From contig NZ_MWMO01000007.1 in NCBI RefSeq assembly GCF_002556635.1, positions 62,001-126,000 on the forward strand: DNA of 64,000 bases. Direction: 5' to 3'. The stretch comes from Novosphingobium sp. PC22D (GTDB taxonomy: Bacteria > Pseudomonadota > Alphaproteobacteria > Sphingomonadales > Sphingomonadaceae). The notes beneath the pieces are model-generated. The model searched no databases, was not told the origin of the DNA, and saw nothing but the letters and a program-made list of their open reading frames with translations. A program made the translations under genes and the position numbers. Each line of letters begins with the position of its first letter. Position 1 is the first letter of the stretch. This document shows positions 36,541-46,058 of this stretch, piece after piece.

Positions 36541-39015
36541 CTACCAGGCGGTGGGCTTGAGCGTCAGGCGCAGGAACACCTGGCGGCCGCGATCGGGAAT
36601 GCAGGCGAGTTCGTCCACCCCCGAGGCGTTCTGGATCGGCGTGCCGAACACGGGCGATGCGAAGACCTGCCCGGTCGCGCCGCTGTAGGTGGTGCAATTG
36701 CCCGCCGTGTACTTGTTGGTGAGGTTGTTGCCCACCAGCGAGACTTCCCAGCCCCCGTCCTCGGCGCCGATGCGCACGTTGGCGTTGAGCTTGGCATAGG
36801 CCGGCTGGACGAGGTCTTCGCGCGACTTGCGCCCGAGGCCGCGCAGGAAGCTGGATGAGTACTGTCCGCTCACGCCCAGGCCCAGCATGAGGTTGCTTCC
36901 GAACGGCGTCTCGTAATCGATCGAGGCCGTGCCGGTCCAGTCGGCGGCCTTGGGCAGCGGGGCGCCCGCGAGGTTCTGCCCGTTGTACTTCACCGGGTTG
37001 CCGCTCTCGTCGAGCACGAAGAAGCCGGCGGCGAGCTGGCCCGGGTCGGTGACGGGCGTGGGGAACTGGTCGCAGCCCAGCGCGATCGTCTGACCGCCAT
37101 AGCATGGAGCGCCGTCGAACTCGGTAAAGCGCGCGTGGTTCCAGTTGACCGCGAGGAAGGCGGTCAGCCCGTCGATCGCGGCGGGCCGGTAGGTCACGTC
37201 GAAGTCGAGGCCGTAGACCTTCGACTTGCCCGCGTTGATCGTGCGGATCACCGGGATGCCGCCCTGCGCCACTTCGTTCGCGCCGACCTGAAGGTCGGAA
37301 TACTTGTAGTAGTAAAATGCGCCGTTGAGCGTGAGCGCCCGGTCGGCCACGCGCGCCTTCACGCCCACTTCGCCGCCCTGCACCTTTTCGTCGCCGAACG
37401 AATTGTCGACGCCGGGGGCGGGGGGCGCGGTGAGGATGTAGGAACCCGACTTGTAGCCCTGCTTGAGCGCGCCGAAGACGGTGAAGTCGTCGGTCGGCGT
37501 GTACGTGATGGTCAGTTCGGGCGACCAGTTCTTCGAGCGGATGCTCGGCTTGCCGACGGTGATCGGCGTGGGTTCGTCGTAAAGGCCGGTAAGACGCGCC
37601 GCGTCATCCGAGCGCTTTTCGTCGGTGTAGCGCACACCGGCCGCGATCTCGAGCGAATCGAGCGCTTGCCAGCGGGCCTGCCCGAAGGCCGACCAGACCT
37701 CGATCGAGACGTCGTTGATGCCGGCGGTCAGCACGGTCGGCAGGCCGAGGAAGCGGTTGCCGCCCACGTAGACGCGGTTGCGCACATAGGCGTCCTGATA
37801 GAATCCGCCGACCAGGAAATTGAGCGGGCTCGACCAGTCGGACTGGAGCCGCAGTTCCTGGGTGAAGTCGCGGCGGTCGAAGTCGTTGTCCGCGATTAGC
37901 GTGGGGCCCGAATAGCCCGAGTTCACGCCGTTGAGCAGGCCGTCGACCGCGTTGCGGTAATAGCCCGAGGTCGAGGTCAGCGTGAGCTGGCTCGCCACGT
38001 CGGCGTTCAGTTCGAGCGTGCCGAAGGTCGTGGCGTAGCTGAGGCCGGGCACACCGGCGCGTCGCACGTTCGGGAAGGCCGCGGGATCGAGATCGACGAT
38101 GTAGACCGTGCGATCGATCTTGCAGTCCTCGTTCGGGTTGACGAACTGCGGGATCGGGAAGACGAACGGCGGCGGGACGATCCCGTCGGGGCAAGAGCCG
38201 TAGGGCGCGCCGCCGCCGACCACTTCCTTCTCGGTGCGGTTGATCTTGAGCCGGGCGCTGAAGCCCGGGGCGGGCTCCCACACCACCGTGCCGCGCACGA
38301 TGTATTCGTCGCCGCCGTTGTAGCGGTCGCTCGAGGGCGTCACCGCGCCGGTGCCCGGCAGTGCCGTCGCCTTGTTGAAGAAGTAGCCGTCGTCCTTCGC
38401 GTACATCGCCGCGACACGCACGCCCAGCGTGTCGCCGAGCGGACCCGACATGATCAGCTCGCCGCGCTTCTCGCGTGCCTCGAAGCCGTAGATGGCGCGG
38501 GCGATCAGCTCGGGTTCGAGACCCGGGTCGGCGGTGCGGATCGCGATCACGCCGCCGGGGCTGTTCTTGCCGAAGAACAGCGCCTGCGGTCCCTTGAGCA
38601 CTTCGATCTGGGCCATGTCGAACACGCCGACCGAATAGGAAGCGCCTTGCGTGAGCTGGAGGCCGTCGATGTTGAGCGAGACCGACTGGTCGACGCCCGC
38701 GTCGAGCGTCGAGGTGCCGACGCCGCGCAGCGAGATCTGCGTGCCGACGGTGAGCACGTTGCCGCCCACCTGAAGGCCCGCGACCTTCTCGGTCAGCGCG
38801 TTGATGTCGTTGACCTGCGATTGCTGCAGTTCCTCGCCCGAGATCACGGTCTCGATGACAGGCACCTGCAGCACCGATTCCTGCCGCTTGCGCGCCGTGA
38901 CGATGATGTCGCCCTTTTCGACCCGCGCGCTTTGCGGTGCGTCCTGCGCCGCGGCCGGCGCGGTCCATGCGATGACGCCGCCGGCAGCGGCGGCAAGCAA
39001 AAATGCCTTACCCAT
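36541..39015 (-). CDS. TonB-dependent outer-membrane receptor
   Basis: 824 residues. Signal peptide MGKAFLLAAAAGGVIAWTAPAAAQ; then a TonB-box-like stretch (GDIIVTARKRQESVLQVPV), the plug domain (QISLRGVGTSTLDAGVDQSV, VLKGPQALFFGKNSPGGVIAIRT), and a long beta-barrel ending in the C-terminal aromatic signature (VFLRLTLKPTAW). The ATG at 39015 is supported by a strong purine-rich site (GGGGAGGG) just upstream. No STN domain is present, so it does not signal through FecR. Its ligand may be related to the catabolic genes that converge on it (30.7-36.5 kb), but this is inference. Confidence 0.93.
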   Translation of the reverse strand: MGKAFLLAAAAGGVIAWTAPAAAQDAPQSARVEKGDIIVTARKRQESVLQVPVIETVISGEELQQSQVNDINALTEKVAGLQVGGNVLTVGTQISLRGVGTSTLDAGVDQSVSLNIDGLQLTQGASYSVGVFDMAQIEVLKGPQALFFGKNSPGGVIAIRTADPGLEPELIARAIYGFEAREKRGELIMSGPLGDTLGVRVAAMYAKDDGYFFNKATALPGTGAVTPSSDRYNGGDEYIVRGTVVWEPAPGFSARLKINRTEKEVVGGGAPYGSCPDGIVPPPFVFPIPQFVNPNEDCKIDRTVYIVDLDPAAFPNVRRAGVPGLSYATTFGTLELNADVASQLTLTSTSGYYRNAVDGLLNGVNSGYSGPTLIADNDFDRRDFTQELRLQSDWSSPLNFLVGGFYQDAYVRNRVYVGGNRFLGLPTVLTAGINDVSIEVWSAFGQARWQALDSLEIAAGVRYTDEKRSDDAARLTGLYDEPTPITVGKPSIRSKNWSPELTITYTPTDDFTVFGALKQGYKSGSYILTAPPAPGVDNSFGDEKVQGGEVGVKARVADRALTLNGAFYYYKYSDLQVGANEVAQGGIPVIRTINAGKSKVYGLDFDVTYRPAAIDGLTAFLAVNWNHARFTEFDGAPCYGGQTIALGCDQFPTPVTDPGQLAAGFFVLDESGNPVKYNGQNLAGAPLPKAADWTGTASIDYETPFGSNLMLGLGVSGQYSSSFLRGLGRKSREDLVQPAYAKLNANVRIGAEDGGWEVSLVGNNLTNKYTAGNCTTYSGATGQVFASPVFGTPIQNASGVDELACIPDRGRQVFLRLTLKPTAW

Positions 39016-39336
39016 TTGCCCTCCCCTCGAACCTTCGAACGGGACGGGCCTGCGCCGACGGCGCAAGAAACGCTCATCCCGTGTCGCGCCGGCGGTAATC
39101 GGTGTCGTGTTCCCGTCCGGCGTGGCGGTTCATGCACCGAATCATGGGGCGGGCAGCGGCAGATGATGCGAAAAGCGTCGATTTGAGGCGCGACGCGGCG
39201 CCGTTTTCCAGCGTGATCTCGCGCTATTGCGGCCTTGGACAAGAGCAGCGCCGGCGCGGGCATGGCGGGATCTGGCCCGCCTCGCGCGCCGAAGCCGCCC
39301 GCGCCAGCCTCGGCGGCGCGTGCGACCCGCGCCCGT
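39016..39336. other. Gene-free gap upstream of the TonB receptor
   Basis: 321 bp between the 5' end of the TonB receptor and the stop of the GNAT-like gene. It holds the receptor's ribosome-binding site at about 39019-39027 and presumably its promoter. No convincing reading frame, repeat or regulator site was found. Confidence 0.5.
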
Positions 39337-39627
39337 TCAGGCCTTCACGTCGTCCCACTCGGGGTGCTTCTTGAAGGCGGCGACAACGTAGCTGCACAAG
39401 GGCTTTACCTTGAAGTCGTTCTCCCGCGCGTCGGCGATGAGCGCCTCGACCAGACGCGCAGCGACGCCGCGTCCGCCGATCTCCGGCGGGACGAGCGTAT
39501 GGTCGGCGACATGCACGCCGTCGCGCTCGACCCAGGTCAGGCGGCCGATGTGTTCGCTGTCGGCAAGGTGCGCCTGGTATTCGCCCGCGTCGCCGCGGTC
39601 TTGCTTGGTGATGGTCAGGCCGGTCAT
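39337..39627 (-). CDS. Small GNAT-like N-acetyltransferase (YjdJ/NATD1 type)
   Basis: 96 residues, the minimal single-domain group of the GNAT superfamily. Seen: GEYQAHLADSEHIGRLTWVERDGVHVADHTLVPPEIGGRGVAARLVEALIADARENDFKVKPLCSYVVAAFKKHPEW, including the acetyl-CoA loop GGRGVA. An AGGAG site precedes the ATG at 39627. The much longer open frame extending upstream is antisense to the threonine aldolase and not a gene. Confidence 0.88.
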   Translation of the reverse strand: MTGLTITKQDRGDAGEYQAHLADSEHIGRLTWVERDGVHVADHTLVPPEIGGRGVAARLVEALIADARENDFKVKPLCSYVVAAFKKHPEWDDVKA

Positions 39628-39687
39628 GACAATGCTCCTGTTACCGGTCGGCGCGCTTGACGACAGCGCGATCCGCTCGCAGGCGAT

Positions 39688-40689
39688 ATGGCCATGAAGT
39701 TCATGTCCGACAATGCCGCCGCCGTTCATCCCGATGTCTGGAGCGCGATGCTCGCCGCGGACTCCGCCGATTCGCCCTACGACAACGACGCGCTCAGCCG
39801 CGAGCTGGATGCCGCGTTCACGCAGCTTTTCGGGCGCGAGTGCGCCGCGCTCTGGGTCGCGACCGGAACCGCGGCGAACTGCCTCGCGCTCGCCGCGATG
39901 TGCGCGCCGCACGGAGCGGTCGTGTGCCATCGCGAGGCGCATATCGAGGTCGACGAAGCCGGCGCGCCGGGGTTCTTCATGCACGGCGCCAAGCTGATCC
40001 TTGCCGAGGGCGCGCATGCCAAGCTGACCCCCGAAGCGGTGGCCGCGGTGGTCGAACCGATCCGCGACGACGTCCACCAGGTGCAGCCCTACGCGGTCTC
40101 GATCACCCAGGCGAGCGAGTACGGCTGCGTCTACCGGCCCGGCGAACTCGCCGCGCTCTCGGGCTATGTAAAGGAACGCGGGCTCGGCCTCCACGTTGAC
40201 GGCGCGCGCTTCGCCAATGCCGTCGCCCACCTCGGCTGCGCGCCCGCCGAAGCCTGCGCCGGGGCCGATGCGCTCAGCTTCGGGTTCGTCAAGAACGGCG
40301 GCCTCGGCGCCGAGGCGATCGTCTTCTTCGACCCCGAGATGGCGCATGTCGTGCGCTATCGCCGCAAGCGCGCGGGACACCTCCAGTCGAAGGGCCGGTT
40401 CATGGCCGCGCAGATCCTGGCGATGCTCGACGACGGGCTCTGGCTCACGAACGCCCGCGCGGCGAACGCCGCCGCGAGCGAGATCGCGGCCGCCGCCGGC
40501 GCGCGCCTGCTTCACCCGGTCGAGGCCAACGAGGTCTTTCTCAGCGTGACGGCGGCCGAGCGCGCGGCGCTGCGCGCGCAAGGCTTCGAATTCTACGACT
40601 GGGGCGCGGATGCTGCGCGCCTCGTCACCGCCTGGGACGCCGACGGCGACCATGTCGCCGCGCTGGCCGGGGCGATCGAGGCGCTATGA
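39688..40689 (+). CDS. Low-specificity L-threonine aldolase-like PLP enzyme
   Basis: 333 residues of fold-type I PLP enzyme (beta-eliminating lyase family). Cleaves beta-hydroxy amino acids to glycine plus aldehyde. Seen: the start MKFMSDNAAAVHPDVWSAML, LHVDGARFANAVAHLG with the cofactor Asp, and SFGFVKNGGLGAEAIVFFD carrying the Schiff-base lysine in the same pattern as family members (SFGGTKNG). Two ATGs in frame (39688 and 39694) are possible. Overlaps the next gene by 4 bp. Confidence 0.92.
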   Translation: MAMKFMSDNAAAVHPDVWSAMLAADSADSPYDNDALSRELDAAFTQLFGRECAALWVATGTAANCLALAAMCAPHGAVVCHREAHIEVDEAGAPGFFMHGAKLILAEGAHAKLTPEAVAAVVEPIRDDVHQVQPYAVSITQASEYGCVYRPGELAALSGYVKERGLGLHVDGARFANAVAHLGCAPAEACAGADALSFGFVKNGGLGAEAIVFFDPEMAHVVRYRRKRAGHLQSKGRFMAAQILAMLDDGLWLTNARAANAAASEIAAAAGARLLHPVEANEVFLSVTAAERAALRAQGFEFYDWGADAARLVTAWDADGDHVAALAGAIEAL

Positions 40690-41609
40690 CGGCGGACGCG
40701 CCGCACACCTTGCTCCAGCCGAAGATCGCCCTTCCGTTCCTGCTGGTCTGCCTGATCTGGGGTTCGACCTGGCTGGTCATCACCGATCAGATCGGCGACG
40801 TCCCGGCGAGCTGGTCGGTCGCCTACCGCTTCGCCCTGGCGACGCCGGCGATGTTCGCGGTCGCGCTGGCGATGAAGCGCAGCCTGCGGGTCGGCCGGGC
40901 CGGGCACGGGCTCGCCGCGGTGGTCGGAGCGACGCAGTTCTTCGGCAACTACACCTTCGTCTATCGCGCCGAACTCTACCTCACCTCGGGGATCGTGGCG
41001 CTGATGATCGGCCTGATGCTCGTGCCCAACGCGATCCTGGGCCGTATCCTGCTGCGCCAGCCCATCACGCGCGGCTTCGTTCTGGGCAGCGCGATCGCGA
41101 TCGCGGGGCTCGCGTTGATGCTCGTGCACGAGGCGCGCGCCGCGCCGGTCGCGGGCAACGTTGCCCTTGGTATCCTCTTCGCGGTGATCGCGATGCTCTG
41201 CGCATCGGTCTCCAACGTGGTGCAGGCCAACGAGACCGGGCGCGCGCTGCCGATGGTCAGCCTGCTCGCCTGGGCGATGCTCTACGGCACCGCGATCGAC
41301 ATCGCCGTCGCCTGGGCGAGCGCCGGACCGCCGGTCTTGCCCGACCGGCCGCGCTACTGGGCGGGGACGGCCTACCTCGCGCTGTTCGGCTCGGTGGTCA
41401 CTTTCCCCCTCTACTACACGCTGATTCGCCAGCTCGGCGCGGGCCGCGCGGCCTACAACGGCGTGGTCGTGGTGGTGATCGCGATGCTGCTCTCGACGGC
41501 GTTCGAGGGCTATCGCTGGACGGCGCTGGCAACGTCGGGCGCGGTGCTGGCGATGGCGGGGCTGGTCGTGGCCTTGAGGGCGCGCAACCCGGCGGCGAAG
41601 TCGGGATAG
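40686..41609 (+). CDS. EamA/DMT-family transporter
   Basis: 307 residues with ten hydrophobic segments arranged as two five-helix repeats. The start ALPFLLVCLIWGSTWLVITDQIGDVPASWSVAYRFALATPAMF is typical of EamA proteins, and the second repeat begins near GNVALGILFAVIAMLCASVSNVVQANETG. Likely an amino-acid or metabolite exporter, coupled to the threonine aldolase by an ATGA overlap. Its last 100 bp overlap the end of the convergent epimerase gene. Confidence 0.9.
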   Translation: MTADAPHTLLQPKIALPFLLVCLIWGSTWLVITDQIGDVPASWSVAYRFALATPAMFAVALAMKRSLRVGRAGHGLAAVVGATQFFGNYTFVYRAELYLTSGIVALMIGLMLVPNAILGRILLRQPITRGFVLGSAIAIAGLALMLVHEARAAPVAGNVALGILFAVIAMLCASVSNVVQANETGRALPMVSLLAWAMLYGTAIDIAVAWASAGPPVLPDRPRYWAGTAYLALFGSVVTFPLYYTLIRQLGAGRAAYNGVVVVVIAMLLSTAFEGYRWTALATSGAVLAMAGLVVALRARNPAAKSG

Positions 41610-42343
41610 GCCGGACGCCAGCCGAGCACGCGCTTGGCCTTGCCGTTGGCGACGCGGCGGTTCTCGGCATAGAAGCCGCGCGCCATCGGTGAAAGCCCTG
41701 CCTCGTCGATCGACTGCAGCGGCGGCGGCGCCACGCCGAGCAGCGCGCAGGCCGCTTCCACCAGCCGGTTCTGGCTGCACGGCAGGTCGTCGGCGAGGTT
41801 GTAGGCGCCGCCCGGCGCTTCGAGCCCGCGCAGGACCGCTGCGGCGATATCGGCGACATGGATGCGGCTGAAGACTTGTCCAGGCAGGTCGATGCGATGC
41901 GCGCGGCCCTCGCGGATGCGATCGAACACGCTGCGCCCCGGCCCGTAGATGCCGGGAAGGCGATAGACCCGCGCGCCGAGATCGCACCAGGCGGCATCGG
42001 CCTCGGCGCGCGCCACGCGCCGGCCGGTTCCGGTCGGCGAACTTTCGTCGACCCAGGCGCCGCCGGCATCGCCGTAGACGCCCGTCGAGGAGAGGTAGGA
42101 CAACGGCTTGCCGGCCAGCGCCGCGCCATAGCGGTCGAGCACGGGGTCGAGCCCCTGGCCGCCCGGCGGCACGGAGGACAGCACGTGATCGGCATCGGCG
42201 AGCGCCATGCGCACCGTGCCTTCGTCGTCGAACCCGATGTCTCCCTCGCGTCCGGTCGCGACGACTTCCCAGCCTTGCGTGGGAAGAAGGCGGGCGACAT
42301 GGCCGGCGGCGTAGCCGAGGCCGAAAATGAACATGCGCGGCAT
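41510..42343 (-). CDS. NAD(P)-dependent epimerase/dehydratase-like SDR (YeeZ type)
   Basis: 277 residues of extended SDR type. N-terminal Rossmann strand MFIFGLGYAAGHVARLL, then LSSTGVYGDAGGAWVDESSPTG and YRLPGIYGPGRSVFDRIR with the usual sugar-epimerase features; the Tyr-x3-Lys catalytic motif is not intact, as is common in the YeeZ group. The last 20 or so residues (ATTSPAIASTAPDVASAVQR) are alanine/serine-rich and overlap the convergent DMT gene by 100 bp, so the end may be mis-stopped or truly overlapping. Confidence 0.85.
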   Translation of the reverse strand: MPRMFIFGLGYAAGHVARLLPTQGWEVVATGREGDIGFDDEGTVRMALADADHVLSSVPPGGQGLDPVLDRYGAALAGKPLSYLSSTGVYGDAGGAWVDESSPTGTGRRVARAEADAAWCDLGARVYRLPGIYGPGRSVFDRIREGRAHRIDLPGQVFSRIHVADIAAAVLRGLEAPGGAYNLADDLPCSQNRLVEAACALLGVAPPPLQSIDEAGLSPMARGFYAENRRVANGKAKRVLGWRPAYPDFAAGLRALKATTSPAIASTAPDVASAVQR

Positions 42344-42420
42344 CGTCCCATTCCTAGCGTCAATCGCCGCGCGGACGAAAGACGCCTTACATTCCGCGCG
42401 CGAAGGCCTACGTAGCGCGG

Positions 42421-45087
42421 ATGGATATCGCCAGCAGACCTTCAGAGCCCGCAGCCAATCCCGAAATCGCCGACGCCGCGCCGCCGCCGACCGCGCCGCC
42501 GGTGATTCGCCGCGAAGACTATCTCGCGCCGCCCTGGCTGGTCCCGGACATCGCGCTCGACTTCGCGCTCGGCCTCGATTCGACGCGAATCGCCTCCAAG
42601 CTTTCGGTTCGCCGCAATCCCGAGGGCAACGGCGAGGCGACGCTGCGGCTCAACGGCGACGGCCTCGCTCCGGCCTCGGTCAAGGTCGACGGCGAAGCGA
42701 TCGACGACTGGCGCCTCGACGGCCCCGACCTGCTTCTCGACCTTGCCGGCGACGCGCACACGGTCGAGATCGAGACCGTGGTGAATCCGGCGGCGAACAG
42801 CCAGCTCATGGGCCTTTATGCCTCGAGCGGCATGCTGTGCACGCAATGCGAGGCCGAGGGCTTCCGCCGCATCACCTTCTTTCCCGACCGGCCCGACGTC
42901 CTGTCGGTCTACCGGGTGCGCATGGAGGGCGACAAGGCCGCCTTCCCGATTCTGCTTTCGAACGGCAATTGCGAGGGCCGGGGCGAGACCGCCGAGGGCC
43001 GCCACTGGGCCGAGTGGCACGATCCCTGGCCCAAGCCGAGCTACCTCTTCGCGCTGGTCGCAGGCGCGCTCGTCGCCAATTCGGACAGCTTCACCACTCG
43101 CTCGGGCCGCGAGGTCGCGCTCAACATCTGGGTCCGCCCCGGCGACGAGGCGCGCACCGATCACGCGATGGCCTCGCTCAAGGCGGCGATGAAGTGGGAC
43201 GAGGAGGCTTTCGGCCGCGAATACGACCTCGACCTCTTCAACATCGTCGCGGTCTCCGACTTCAACATGGGGGCGATGGAGAACAAGGGGCTCAACGTCT
43301 TCAACACGCGCTACGTCCTCGCCGACCCCGAGACCGCGACCGACGCCGACTACGACGGCATCGAGGGCGTGATCGGCCACGAATACTTCCACAACTGGTC
43401 GGGCAACCGCGTCACTTGCCGCGACTGGTTCCAACTCAGCCTCAAGGAAGGCTTCACCGTGCTGCGCGACCAGATGTTCAGCGCCGCCATGGGATCGGAG
43501 GCGGTCAAGCGCATCGAGGACGTACGCGTGCTCCGCGCGGCGCAGTTCCCGGAGGATTCGGGCCCGCTGGCGCATTCGATCCGGCCCGACTCGTACCAGG
43601 AGATCTCGAACTTCTACACCGCGACGGTCTACAACAAGGGCGCCGAGGTGATCCGCATGATGCGCACCATGGCAGGCCCTGAGCGGTTCCGCGCGGGCAC
43701 CGACCTCTATTTCGAGCGTCACGACGGCGAGGCCGCGACCTGCGAGGACTTCGTCAAGGCGATCGAGGACGGCGCCGAACTGGATCTCGAGCAGTTCCGC
43801 CTGTGGTACGCGCAGGCGGGCACGCCGCAGGTCCACGCCAAGCTGATCCACGAAAACGGCTTCGCCACGCTCAAGCTCACCCAGACCGTTCCCGCGACGC
43901 CGGGCCAGCCGAACAAGCAGCCGATGCCGATTCCGCTCAAGATCGCGTTGTTCGACCGCGAGACCGGCAAGCACCACGGCGAGGAACTGGTCGTGCTCGA
44001 GAAGGAGAGCCAGGACTTTGCCTTCAAGGGCTACCTGCGCCCGCCGGTGCTCTCCATCAACCGCGGCTTTTCCGCGCCGGTCTCGATCGAGGACGATCGG
44101 CCCGCCGAGGATCTGGTGTTCCTCGCCGCGCGCGACGATGATCCCTTCGCGCGCTACGAGGCGATGCAGAGCCTCGTCGTCCAGCACCTGATCAAGGCGG
44201 TCGGCGGTGAACTCGAGGAGCGCGCGCGCGACGTCGAGCGCGACGCGGTGAGCCAGGCGTTCGAATCGGTGCTCGACGACGATTCGCTCGAGGATCTCAT
44301 GCGCGGCGAGCTGATGATCCTGCCCGCCGAGGGCTATCTCGCCGAACAGCTTCCCGTCGCCGATCCCAGCGCCATCCATGCCGAGCGCGAGGCGCTCAAG
44401 GCTTGGCTCGGCGAGGAACTGCAGGACGACTTTTGCGACCTGCACGACCGCGTCTCGGCCGTGCCCTACAGCCGCGACGCGACCGCGCGGGGCGCGCGCA
44501 AGGTCAAGTCGGTCTCGCTGCAATACATCGCCGCCGGCGACCCCGAGGAAGGCGCGGCGCGCGCCCTTGCGCAATATCGCGGCGCCGACAACATGACCGA
44601 CCGGCAGGGCGCATTGCTGGTGCTCGCCAGCCTCGACGCGCCCGAGCGCGACGAGGCCCTGGCCGACTTCTACAAGCGCTATCAGGGCAATGCGCTCGTC
44701 ATCGACAAGTGGTTCTCGCTGCAGGCGGGCTCGTTCCATCCCCAGGTGATCGAGCACGTCCAGGCGCTGGCCGGGCACCCCGATTTCACCATGAGCAACC
44801 CCAACCGGGTGCGCGCGCTGTACATGGCCTTCGCGGTCAATCCGCATGGCTTCCACGCGGCGAGCGGCGAGGGCTACCGCATCATCGGCGATCTCATTCG
44901 CCGGCTCGATCCGATCAACCCGCAGACCGCGGCGCGCTTCGTGCCCTCGCTCGGCCGCTGGCGCCGCATCGAGCCGCGCCGTTCGGCGCTGATGCGCGCC
45001 GAGCTGGAGCGAATCGCGGCCTCGCCCTCGCTCTCGCGTGATGTCGTCGAGCAGGTGAGCAAGAGCCTGGCCTCGTCTCCGGAATGA
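42421..45087 (+). CDS. pepN: Aminopeptidase N
   Basis: 888 residues, M1-family zinc aminopeptidase that removes N-terminal residues from peptides in the cytosol. Exopeptidase motif GAMEN at residues 284-288, zinc site H320-E-Y-F-H324 with the third ligand E343, and GxMxN context KGLNVFNTRY. N-terminal beta domain, catalytic domain, and C-terminal helical array are all present (the last from about residue 550). Length matches the E. coli enzyme. Overlaps pgeF by 4 bp. The antisense open frame of similar size is a GC-bias artefact. Confidence 0.97.
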   Translation: MDIASRPSEPAANPEIADAAPPPTAPPVIRREDYLAPPWLVPDIALDFALGLDSTRIASKLSVRRNPEGNGEATLRLNGDGLAPASVKVDGEAIDDWRLDGPDLLLDLAGDAHTVEIETVVNPAANSQLMGLYASSGMLCTQCEAEGFRRITFFPDRPDVLSVYRVRMEGDKAAFPILLSNGNCEGRGETAEGRHWAEWHDPWPKPSYLFALVAGALVANSDSFTTRSGREVALNIWVRPGDEARTDHAMASLKAAMKWDEEAFGREYDLDLFNIVAVSDFNMGAMENKGLNVFNTRYVLADPETATDADYDGIEGVIGHEYFHNWSGNRVTCRDWFQLSLKEGFTVLRDQMFSAAMGSEAVKRIEDVRVLRAAQFPEDSGPLAHSIRPDSYQEISNFYTATVYNKGAEVIRMMRTMAGPERFRAGTDLYFERHDGEAATCEDFVKAIEDGAELDLEQFRLWYAQAGTPQVHAKLIHENGFATLKLTQTVPATPGQPNKQPMPIPLKIALFDRETGKHHGEELVVLEKESQDFAFKGYLRPPVLSINRGFSAPVSIEDDRPAEDLVFLAARDDDPFARYEAMQSLVVQHLIKAVGGELEERARDVERDAVSQAFESVLDDDSLEDLMRGELMILPAEGYLAEQLPVADPSAIHAEREALKAWLGEELQDDFCDLHDRVSAVPYSRDATARGARKVKSVSLQYIAAGDPEEGAARALAQYRGADNMTDRQGALLVLASLDAPERDEALADFYKRYQGNALVIDKWFSLQAGSFHPQVIEHVQALAGHPDFTMSNPNRVRALYMAFAVNPHGFHAASGEGYRIIGDLIRRLDPINPQTAARFVPSLGRWRRIEPRRSALMRAELERIAASPSLSRDVVEQVSKSLASSPE

Positions 45088-45872
45088 CCGATACGGTTGC
45101 CGCCGCGGTCGACGTTTTGCGGGCGCGGGCACTGGAGGGTGTCGCCCACGGCTTTCTCGGGCGGGGCGGCGGCGTGTCGACGGGCGCCATGGCCGGCCTC
45201 AATGTCGGCCACGGTTCGGGCGACGATCCGGCGCTCATTGCCGAGAACCGGCGCCGCGCGCGCGAGGCGGTCATGCCCGGCGCCCCGCTGCTGACGGTCT
45301 ATCAGGTCCATTCGCCCGACTGCGTCGTCGTCGCGGCGCCCTGGCACGATGAGGCGCGTCCGCGGGCCGATGCGCTCGTGACCGACCGGCCCGGGCTCCT
45401 GCTCGGCATTCTCACCGCCGACTGCGCGCCGGTGCTGCTCGCAGACCGCGAGGCGGGCGTCGTCGGCGCGGCTCATGCCGGCTGGAAAGGCGCGCTCGGC
45501 GGCGTGACCGATGCCACGATCGCGCGGATGTGCGAACTCGGCGCGCGGCCCGAGCGGATCGCGGCCGCCGTTGGCCCCTGCATCGCCCAGCCGAGCTACG
45601 AAGTCGACGACGGCTTCCGTGCCCGGTTTCTCGAACGCGATGCCGCTTGCGGCGCCCACTTCGCCGCCGGGGCTGCAGGCCACTGGCAGTTCGATCTCGA
45701 GGGTTTCGTGGCCGACCGCCTGGCGGCCGCCGGGATCGCCCGTGTCGAGCGCCTCGCGCGCGACACTTATGCCGATCCGGCGCGCTTCTATTCGTACCGC
45801 CGCGCCACGCATCGGGGCGAACCGTCGTACGGTCGCCAGATCTCTCTCATCGGTCTCGCCGCAGCCTCCTGA
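45084..45872 (+). CDS. pgeF: Peptidoglycan editing factor PgeF (YfiH, multicopper-oxidase-like)
   Basis: 262 residues. In E. coli, PgeF removes wrongly incorporated L-serine from UDP-MurNAc peptides. Metal and active-site motifs are visible: VYQVHSPD, LTADCAPVLL, GAAHAGWKGALGGV and AVGPCIAQPSYEV, with the His and Cys residues that bind zinc. Coupled to pepN (ATGA overlap). Confidence 0.93.
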   Translation: MTDTVAAAVDVLRARALEGVAHGFLGRGGGVSTGAMAGLNVGHGSGDDPALIAENRRRAREAVMPGAPLLTVYQVHSPDCVVVAAPWHDEARPRADALVTDRPGLLLGILTADCAPVLLADREAGVVGAAHAGWKGALGGVTDATIARMCELGARPERIAAAVGPCIAQPSYEVDDGFRARFLERDAACGAHFAAGAAGHWQFDLEGFVADRLAAAGIARVERLARDTYADPARFYSYRRATHRGEPSYGRQISLIGLAAAS

Positions 45873-46058
45873 GGACAGAGCCAAAAAGGCGGTTGGCAGG
45901 TGCGTTTTTCGCGTCTATCAGCCCCCCAAGTCGGCATGCGACCGGGCCCGTGCCCATGCGCAAGTCGGTTTCGGGGGGTTACCAAGCGTACCACGTTTCA
46001 CGTTTCCAGCCTGCATGCGGGGATCGGCAGCGGGCGTTGAGGCAAGGCAAGGTCGAAC

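Noticed and set aside
32714..37105. 1463-codon open frame on the minus strand opposite the oxoprolinase gene
   Set aside because: Arg/Ala/Asp-rich translation with no family motif, fully antisense to a well-supported gene; a known effect of strong third-position GC bias.
39337..40653. 438-codon frame including the GNAT-like gene
   Set aside because: Only the last 96 codons resemble a protein family and have a ribosome-binding site; the rest is antisense to threonine aldolase.
42442..45132. 896-codon open frame antisense to pepN
   Set aside because: No recognisable domain; pepN on the plus strand has complete M1 motifs.
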